Source of the DNA: Conchocele bisecta
Lineage: Eukaryota > Mollusca > Bivalvia > Lucinida > Thyasiridae
Assembly (NCBI GenBank): GCA_029237695.1
Contig: CM055265.1
Coordinates: 216,148,506 to 216,212,505 of the forward strand
Reading direction: 5' to 3'
DNA length: 64,000 bases
The notes under the pieces are model-generated. The model worked only from the letters and a program-made list of their open reading frames with translations. It did no database searches and was not told where the DNA came from. The position numbers and the translations under genes are program-made. Below are positions 56,790-64,000 of the stretch, piece by piece; positions within the stretch are counted from its first letter, which is position 1; every line of letters starts with the position of its first letter.

Positions 56790-58482
56790 CTAGATTGGTC
56801 AGTAAGCGAGGAATACCCCCCGCGTGGGCCCAGGTACCCCTAAAATATGTAAAAATGTCCAAGTGTGTGGGCTTGTGACCTTGACTCTGGGATTAGCGCG
56901 AGCGGCATGAACGTGAATTTGTCACAGGGTGGTAGAGGTCCATTGGAGCAATGTGTGTGTGAAATGTGAAGCAGATCCGAGCAAGGAAATAGAAGTTATA
57001 ACTGATTTCTCTGATGTTAAGTTTTGTAAAGAGACTACCGTATAACCTCGAATTAACGCCCCCGGAGGCGTTACATTTTACAAAAAGGGGGGGGGTGGGG
57101 GGGGCGTTTATTAGCCATTTTAAAAAAAAATTTTTTTACCAAGGACCGCCAATTTCAAACACAAATAAGGATTTAAGGATTATTTGTGTTTCAAATTGGC
57201 GGTCATTGGTAAAAAAAATTTTTTTTTTTTATTTTGTGGGGGGCGGGGGGGGGGGTGAGGGGGGGGGGGGGGGGCGTTTATTAGGAGGGTGCGTTAATTC
57301 GAGGTTATACGGTATGTATGTGACGTTGACCTCATTTGTCACAGCATATGAAATATTAAGAATTTTCAATGAAAGAAATAGAATTTATAACATATTTCTC
57401 TGATGTTAAGTTTTGTAAAGAGATTAAGTATGTGACCTTGGGATCAGCGGGGGTTGGACAGTCGTAGATTTGTCACAGCATGATAGTACAACCTTAGAGG
57501 AATGCACAAGTGAAATAATAAGAATTTTCAATGAAGGAAATAGATGTTAAGTTTTGTAAAGAGACTAAGTATTTCACCTTGACATTGGGATCAGCGGGTG
57601 TTGGACGGTCATGGATTTGGCACAGCATGGTATTAGAGCCTTACAGGAATGCATGTGTGAAATATTAAGAATTTTAGATGAAGGAAATAGAAGTTAGAAC
57701 AATATTTCTCTGATGTTAAGTTTTGTAAAGAGTCTAGAGACTAAGTATTTGACCTTGACCTTGGGATCAGCGGGGGTTGGACGGTCGTGGATTTGGCACA
57801 GCATGGCAGTAGAGCCTTACAGGAATGCATGTGTGAAATATTAAGCATTTTAGATGAAGGAAATAGAAGTTAGAACAATATTTCTCTGATGTTAAGTTTT
57901 GTAAAGAGACTAAGTATTTGACCTTGACCTTGGTATCAGCGGGGGTTGGATGGTCGTGGATTTGGCACAGCATGGTTGTAGAGCCTTACAGGAATGCATG
58001 TGTGAAATATTAAGCATTTTAGATGAAGGAAATAGAAGTTATAACAATATTTCTCTGATGTTAAGTTTTGTAAAGAGACTAAGTATTTGACCTTGACCTT
58101 GGGATCTGCAGGGGTTGGACGGTCGTGGATTTGGCACAGCATGGCAGTAGAGCCTTACAGGAATGCATGTGTGAAATATCAAGCATTTTAGACGAAGGAA
58201 ATAGAAGTTATAACAATATTTCTCTGATGTTAAGTTTACGGACGCATGGACGGACGGCGGACGGCCGGACGTTCCAACATTTTGGGTTTATGGGGTATTT
58301 CCATTGTTTGAAGAACAAAGAAAAAGCCCCTAAACAACAATAGAGTTTATGAGCTTACGGAATATTACAAAGAAATCTTTTGTTCCTAACCACGCCCCTA
58401 AGCTCTCAAACCCCCCGGACGTTGGCCCGGACGGACAACCTGACTCCAGTATACCCCGCCACAACTCGTTGCGGGGGTATAA
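56790..58482 (+). repeat. Long GGAATACCCCCCGCGTGGGC-family repeat with 169 bp internal units
   Basis: Starts GATTGGTCAGTAAGCGAGG and ends CAACTCGTTGCGGGGGTATA, as in the copy at 25620-26375. The CTCTGATGTTAAGTTTTGTA marker recurs at about 57010, 57400, 57712, 57889 and 58058, and truncated at 58227; the last units are 169-177 bp apart and very alike, each with CCTTGACCTTGGGATC and TTGGCACAGCATGGCAGTAG. Confidence 0.85.
57038..57312. mobile_element. TA-flanked MITE with G-rich stem inside the 169 bp array
   Basis: The ends CCGTATAACCTCGAATTAAC and GTTAATTCGAGGTTATACGG are perfect inverted repeats flanked by TA (57036-57037, 57313-57314). Inside are long G runs and a hairpin built on CCGCCAATTTCAAACACAAA and its complement. 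pogo/mariner-like. Confidence 0.8.
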
Positions 58483-58673
58483 AAATAGAATGAGAAGAAG
58501 GCTCATTCTTATATTTTGCTATACCGGTAATTTAATATATTATCAAAAAAATATTGTTTTTGCATTGTTTATATAGCAGGTTTCGTGAAACAGACAGTAG
58601 AGAAATGGGGCTTATGACTTTTGCGACTTGCATAGATCCAAATCAACCAGTCTGATCATTGTTCGCCATTCCG

Positions 58674-59173
58674 NNNNNNNNNNNNNNNNNNNNNNNNNNN
58701 NNNNNNNNNNNNNNNNNNNNNNNNNNNNNNNNNNNNNNNNNNNNNNNNNNNNNNNNNNNNNNNNNNNNNNNNNNNNNNNNNNNNNNNNNNNNNNNNNNNN
58801 NNNNNNNNNNNNNNNNNNNNNNNNNNNNNNNNNNNNNNNNNNNNNNNNNNNNNNNNNNNNNNNNNNNNNNNNNNNNNNNNNNNNNNNNNNNNNNNNNNNN
58901 NNNNNNNNNNNNNNNNNNNNNNNNNNNNNNNNNNNNNNNNNNNNNNNNNNNNNNNNNNNNNNNNNNNNNNNNNNNNNNNNNNNNNNNNNNNNNNNNNNNN
59001 NNNNNNNNNNNNNNNNNNNNNNNNNNNNNNNNNNNNNNNNNNNNNNNNNNNNNNNNNNNNNNNNNNNNNNNNNNNNNNNNNNNNNNNNNNNNNNNNNNNN
59101 NNNNNNNNNNNNNNNNNNNNNNNNNNNNNNNNNNNNNNNNNNNNNNNNNNNNNNNNNNNNNNNNNNNNNNNNN
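58674..59173. other. Assembly gap, 500 N
   Basis: Exactly 500 unknown bases, a conventional placeholder size. The left flank is an R3 repeat, suggesting the assembly broke in repeats. Confidence 0.99.
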
Positions 59174-59570
59174 GCGAATGCAGACTGGTTCAAGCAGTGA
59201 AATCATACATCTACTATAGTTCGACTAGCCAAAAAAGACGCCTGTTCCTCCAGTTTCAAGATGGCGGTTAAAAGTTCTAGAGAGCGGGAAATTTACATGG
59301 AAATTCTCTACTAGACATGCGCAATGCATCTACTATAGTACGAACCAGGGCTTCTAAAATGTTCAGTTTATCGGTTCTGGACCGATTTTTGAAATCTCCG
59401 ACCGATTGAGATTTGAAAACTTGTCTTAAAAATCGGTCCGAGAAAAATTACCTATTTGCTGCTATTTCCGTATCAACCGTGTAAATGAAAGATTTTGACA
59501 CCAAGTGATGTCAGTTTTATGACACATATCCGGGGCATATCCGTGTTAACATTGTTGGGTAATAAATCGT

Positions 59571-59667
59571 TGTGTGTTTGATCACAAGCATTCGGCGGGT
59601 TTCGGCTTTCATCTATATAGTTATACCAATGAAAGCCGAAACACGCCGAATGCCTGTGTGTTTGGTT
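59571..59667. repeat. Foldback hairpin
   Basis: GCATTCGGCGGGTTTCGGCTTTCAT pairs with ATGAAAGCCGAAACACGCCGAATGC around a short AT-rich loop (only the outer halves are quoted by composition; arms are about 25 bp). Confidence 0.75.
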
Positions 59668-59869
59668 GCCTTTCAACACATTTCTCCACGTATCGATTTT
59701 TCATAACACGCGCGTGGAAATTGTTACAGGTCTCGATAACCGTAGAGCGGTTTATAAATAGACTGGCTTTAGCGTATTTAAGACTCGCCGTTTCTGATAA
59801 TTTTAAAATAAAATAAAGAACCCATGCACTGTGGCACTGTGGTTATCCGTTTTTGTAATATTTTTATTA

Positions 59870-60135
59870 CACATTTCATCCCCAAGTTACAAGTAACTGA
59901 CACGGACTATTCCATATTAAGTGTGGAACTGTTACATTACGCTTTAGTAGGGGTATTTTTTTGGTATAAATAAAGTACGTACAAATGGTGTAGATCCTGA
60001 TGAGACGGCTCGTGAATAGCATCGGAATCTACAGTTTGCAATTTTTCCGATGAGCCTGCTATTCAATAGCCATCTCATCAGGATCTATGCCATTCGTACG
60101 TACTTTATTTATACCAAGAAAATACCCCTAATACA
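59870..60135. repeat. Long palindromic M2-related element
   Basis: GGTATAAATAAAGTACGTAC on the left is mirrored by GTACGTACTTTATTTATACC on the right. The arms contain GATCCTGATGAGACGGC / its complement and a CATTTCATCCCCAAGTTAC start. No TTAA on both sides. Confidence 0.65.
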
Positions 60136-60289
60136 GCGATGCAGATCGCGAAGCAAAAATGCGCTGTCTGTGGGCGAAATTGCGAAAAAGTAAGATTGAA
60201 TACGATAGAACCGCGTATTTTCGTCTCGCAAGCTCGCGATCATACTTCGTATTTGCGCAACCTATGCTCGATATTGCTAGAACGCGAGA

Positions 60290-60910
60290 TGGTAAAATGT
60301 CCCCAACAGGACACGTAAAATAGTCTTAGGATTCTCATGTGCTGCTGAAACATGCTTTTATTAAGAAGTAGAACAAATGTGGACAGACACCAATAATTCT
60401 TGACAAAAAACAACATAGTTTTACGAAAACATGATAATCGTCGTCTTAGGAGAAGATTCTTATGTGCTACCACTACATGTTTATTGGGGGAAAAACATAT
60501 TTCGATATGTGTTATTGGTTACTGCATCGCATCGCCGGTTTTTGCCTTACCTTTTTTGGGGGATTCTGCACCTCCTACTTTTAAATTTCGAAGTCAAAAA
60601 GTTATGGAATAATTATGTGCGAAACTCCGATAATTCCAGAGCCAAATCTTACTAAATAAAGTACTATTTTATTCCATGCCTAATAGTGTCCCGAAATGGA
60701 TAAATATTACGTGCATATTATGTACGACGAATCTGACAAAACTTATTGTATATTATGCGAGTTGTGAAGACCAAAACGTGTTCACCATCAGTAATGCAAA
60801 AAAAACGTGAGATTGTAACGTGTCCCCAACAGGACACAAAACACTCATCTTAGGAGACAATTCTCATATGCTATCAAAATATGTTTATTATAAAAAGATA
60901 ATATTTTTAC
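60290..60910. repeat. M1-related fragments (GTCCCCAACAGGACAC)
   Basis: GTCCCCAACAGGACAC occurs at about 60299 and 60824, each followed by GTCTTAGGA- and ACATGTTTATT-type M1 core fragments. A G16 tract lies near 60927-60945. Confidence 0.5.
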
Positions 60911-61589
60911 AAAACATGAGAGGGGTGGGGGGGGGGGGGGGGGGAGCGGCGGTAGCACTAATATCGTACCGGCTCCATCGGGCTGACAATTACGTCCGGA
61001 CCGATTGGAATTCTGAAATTTTGGAAGCCCTGGTACGAACCGAACTCGCTCTAAGGAAACTAGCGATTCAGAACGAGATTCAGGTCAATAATCATAAACA
61101 ATGCAACATTCACACTTTGACAGTGACAGGGGATTTGTTTCCTTTGTTTGTCACACGCTTGGGGCTAATTTCACCTGGAGAAAGTGACATTCTGTCAATT
61201 AATGGTCGTTAATACAAACTAGTGTTGCTTTTGTTAAAATAAGTGACCGGTGGTCGCGTTAAGGGAAAGTCGTTTAATACACTGTCATTATATAGGCAAA
61301 ATGGTCGGGGGGAATTGAAAGTGGTCGCTTAAGACAAAAGTCGCTTAATGCACGTGGTCGCTTGTGCAAGTTTGACTGTATATATACACCTCGGGAGGAC
61401 AACGGTATAGAGACAGATGGCGAGTCACTTATTGGTCAGAGTGAACGACAAGACAAGATTTTACGATTAATGTCGAACCAGACCAAGTGATGAGTTTCTA
61501 CACATGTACATAGTTCTCATGCTCAAATTTAAGCAGTTTGATTAATTGAGCCTGAGCTGTGCTACCCACTCAATGTTTTTAGGTGACCT

Positions 61590-62990
61590 TGGTGACACTG
61601 ACGTTTGTGTAAAAAATACGGATGTATGTCGAAATGTTGCATATTTCCTGATCCATTAGTCAACACATTACCAACCTACATCAATAGCTTTCTGACATTG
61701 ATGGCTATCCATCCGTTGTCATTCGCGTGACCTTGACCTTGTTGAAACTGGCCTTCGTGCCAACAATTTTGGACATACTTCAAATGTTGAATACCTCCTG
61801 ATCCGGTAGTCAGATCATTACCAAATAACTTCCTCACATTGATGGCTATCCCCCCAGTGTCATTCAGGTGACCTTGACCTGACGTTGACCTTTGTGTCAA
61901 CAAGTTTGTATGTACAGTCGAGCACCAGTATCTCGAGGTCGAAGGGAGATCGTATTTTAGTCGAGATAGGACTAGGTTCGAGATACCGAGGAAGTGACAT
62001 GGTCAAATATTTTCGCAAACAAATATCAAATCATGTTACCCATCACATCACGAGTAAACAATAAAGGAATAATGAAACAAAACATGTGTTGCTTTTATTA
62101 TTTTATATACCAATTAATTGACAAATAACAATATGAACATTACATACATTATATACATGTATTAATTCAATAGACAATAAATATGTCACTCACTAACAAG
62201 GAAATAAAGTTGTGTTTACATAATGAGTAACATGTAATACAAGAAACAGAAAAGTACATTTTTTAAACAAAACAAAATTGACACCGTCACTCGCAGTCAG
62301 GTCTCGTGAAGAAGTACTTGATCGTCCCTTGCTTCGTACACCGGCATCTATACAGCTGTGTGAAGAATGCCGTGGACTTTGACAGGGCGTTAAGAATGTC
62401 ATGTGGCACGTCGTGATATGGTTAATGAATCGTGTCAAACATTAAAAATAAATCGAGGTGGACCAATTAAGCAAACAACCTGAGGCAGGTGTGAATTTAT
62501 TTTGTAAGGTTGGCATCCAGGCGCTTCGGTGATTTACCCAAGCGTTTATGTGATCGAGATAGCGAAGTGATTTTTAACGTATTTTTATACGAAGGGGACA
62601 GAATGAACAGTCGAGATAGAGAACATGTTCGAGATAGGGCATGTTCGAGATAGCCGAGGAAATTTACATTAAACCAATAAGGATATAATTCGGGACTTTA
62701 GCGAATCATCGAGATAGGGGATACCATCGAGATACTGACGTTCGAGGTACTGGTGCTTGACTGTACGTCCAAATGTTGAATATATCCTGATCCGTTAGTC
62801 GGGTTATTACCAAACTTCATCAATAGCTTCTTCACATTGATGACTCCACACATGTGACATTTGGATGACATTTTCCTTCAGGTCAATAAGTTTGGACAAT
62901 GTTGAATATCTCCTCATCCATTAGTCAGACTTACCATACTTGATCTATAGCTTCCTCACATTGTGACTTACCTTGGTGACATTGACCTTC
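61590..62990 (+). repeat. Tandem repeat (AATGTTGAATATCTCCTGATCC) split by an inserted element
   Basis: Units of about 170 bp with TCCTGATCCGGTAGTCAGAT, TTCCTCACATTGATGGCTAT and GACCTTGACC lie at 61620-61914 and resume at 62766-62990. Confidence 0.75.
61915..62763. mobile_element. TA-flanked pogo/Tigger-like element in the tandem repeat
   Basis: CAGTCGAGCACCAGTATCTC at the left and the complement of CAGTCAAGCACCAGTACCTC at the right, flanked by TA (61913-61914, 62764-62765). Removing it rejoins the repeat unit. A minus-strand open segment near 62420-62290 (LSKSTAFFTQLYRCRC) may be a transposase C-terminal scrap. Confidence 0.75.
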
Positions 62991-63028
62991 CTGGGTGAGC
63001 CACTCGCCGGCGATCGCCTTGTGTTTAA

Positions 63029-63260
63029 CCCATACACCGCTATATTTTTTTTTTGTCGTCTGCTGTTTATTTTCTATTTTTCATTTTTATCATGCTTTGA
63101 CAGCACTTTAGAATAATTTACAACATGCTTTGACTGCACTTCAGAATCATTTCCATTGGAAATGATTCTGAAGTGCTGTCAAAACATGTTTTTATTGAGA
63201 AATAAGGCAAGATATAAAAGCAACAGCAGACAACAATTGTTGTGTATAGTTGTCTAAGGG
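63029..63260. repeat. TTAA-bounded MITE, family M1
   Basis: TTAA at 63025-63028 and 63261-63264; TTTGACAGCACTT core with hairpin CATTTCCATTGGAAATG; close to the copy at 46175-46389. Confidence 0.8.
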
Positions 63261-63382
63261 TTAATATTATTTACTGTGACACATTATTTGAAGTGATACC
63301 TTGCAAACAGACATAAGACCCCAAACCATTAATCCTTAGCCCACCGCCACATTCAATGAATAACTGCCCCCGTCCATTGCAG

Positions 63383-63550
63383 GGTCGATTGAGGCCGTGC
63401 CATTCAGGGACCTGTCTGCCAGTAAGAAGGAGGAGTTGTACGAGAAGATCGCCGAGAAGTTGGCGGCCATGGGTGACAGCCTGAACACACGCCAGGAGGA
63501 ATCCCGCGAGGAGTCCACCAGCTCTAGTCCCGCCCAGAAAGATCCCGATG
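63383..63550 (+). CDS. Internal exon with BH3-like motif (Bcl-2 family candidate)
   Basis: Acceptor CCATTGCAG (63381-63382) and donor GATG/GTGAGA (63551-63552) delimit 168 bases, phase 1 at both ends, GC-rich against an AT-rich background. The peptide includes KIAEKLAAMGDSLNTR, which fits the BH3 pattern (hydrophobic-x3-Leu-x2-hydrophobic-Gly-Asp-x-hydrophobic-Asn/Asp) seen in BID- and BAK-type proteins. A Ser/Glu-rich acidic tail follows. In such proteins the BH3 helix binds the groove of Bcl-2 relatives in apoptosis at mitochondria. No neighbouring exon of this gene is visible, so the assignment rests on one motif. Confidence 0.6.
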
Positions 63551-64000
63551 GTGAGATAATAGCTATAGCATTTTGGCTTATAATGCCATCCCAACGATAG
63601 TTATCTGTGGCATTTATTTATCGTTTACCCTGTCCATCCAGCTGTGTTTTTGTTTCCACACGATAGCTTCAATACTATATGGCAGATGTCCACCAAATTT
63701 CACATAAGCATTAATATTGATCAGGGAAAGACACCTATTGAAAGGGGAGTTTGTCACCCCCTGGCTAAAAGTAGATTGTTTATTGTGCAACATTGTCGTT
63801 TCTGCACGATAACTCCAATGCTACATGGCTGCGGTCCACCAAACTTCACGTATGTATTCATATTGTTCATGGGAAAAATAGATTATTTATGTTTATTTTG
63901 CATTTCTTTTGTTTCCGTGTGCTAACTACCGTATTTAGCTGCGTATTGCGCGCATTGGTGTATTGCGCGCATCACTATTTTGGGCCAAAAAAAATAATGG
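63551..64000. other. Intron sequence and start of a repeat
   Basis: After the donor there is a tandem-like repetition (CACGATAGCTTCAATACTAT / CACGATAACTCCAATGCTAC, about 150 bp apart). From about 63928, CCGTATTTAGCTGCGTATTG starts a TA-adjacent repeat with TATTGCGCGCAT duplicates, cut by the window end. Confidence 0.5.

Noticed and set aside
60820..61212. 130-codon plus-strand ORF
   Set aside because: Starts in an M1 fragment, crosses a G16 tract, and has no recognisable domain or splice context.

Overview
This is a metazoan genomic window, AT-rich and intron-rich, and dominated by transposable elements. The mix of foldback MITEs, a DIRS/Ngaro-type retroelement, a tRNA-headed SINE, CCTTGACCTT-containing tandem repeats and dispersed intronic exons suggests a lophotrochozoan, most likely a bivalve mollusc; this is inference and the species cannot be named. 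A run of exactly 500 N (58674-59173) marks a scaffold gap.

Host genes are few. A minus-strand gene occupies 1-3222: a large basic low-complexity exon and a phase-matched second exon at the window edge, function unknown. A second minus-strand gene runs from at least 48409 down to 29382 and encodes an isopenicillin-N-epimerase-like class V PLP enzyme. Four exons are visible (48175-48409, 45555-45665, 33139-33251, 29382-29522) with compatible splice phases. Its 12.3 kb intron holds a complete Ngaro element, and a truncated duplicate of one exon lies at about 45941-45996. A lone plus-strand exon at 63383-63550 carries a BH3-like motif. A pogo/Tigger-type transposase relic with an apparent spliceosomal intron lies at 51480-53985.

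The most unusual object is at 10865-22187. It is an 11.3 kb, largely palindromic element bounded by about 260 bp terminal inverted repeats and a 5 bp direct repeat (CAGTC). Each arm carries a large ORF1 (about 856 codons) convergent with a smaller ORF2 (N-terminal helix-turn-helix, coiled coil, one hydrophobic segment). The left arm holds two near-identical tandem ORF1 units (period 2862 bp) plus an internally deleted third. The centre is a hairpin whose arms are 21 bp direct repeats (iteron-like). ORF1 has motifs arranged like those of filamentous-phage gene-II-type rolling-circle initiators. The layout resembles an inverted dimer of a roughly 4 kb linear replicon. I recognise no named family.

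The Ngaro element (34266-41262) is structurally complete: split direct repeats A1...B1A2...B2, gag with Cys/His clusters, RT-RNase H, tyrosine recombinase and an SGNH-hydrolase ORF. Its pol is frameshifted. The rest of the window is repeats: three TTAA-bounded palindromic MITE families (piggyBac-like), TA-bounded pogo-like elements, an hAT-like element with a perfect 8 bp target duplication, and several satellite or minisatellite arrays with 91-190 bp units.
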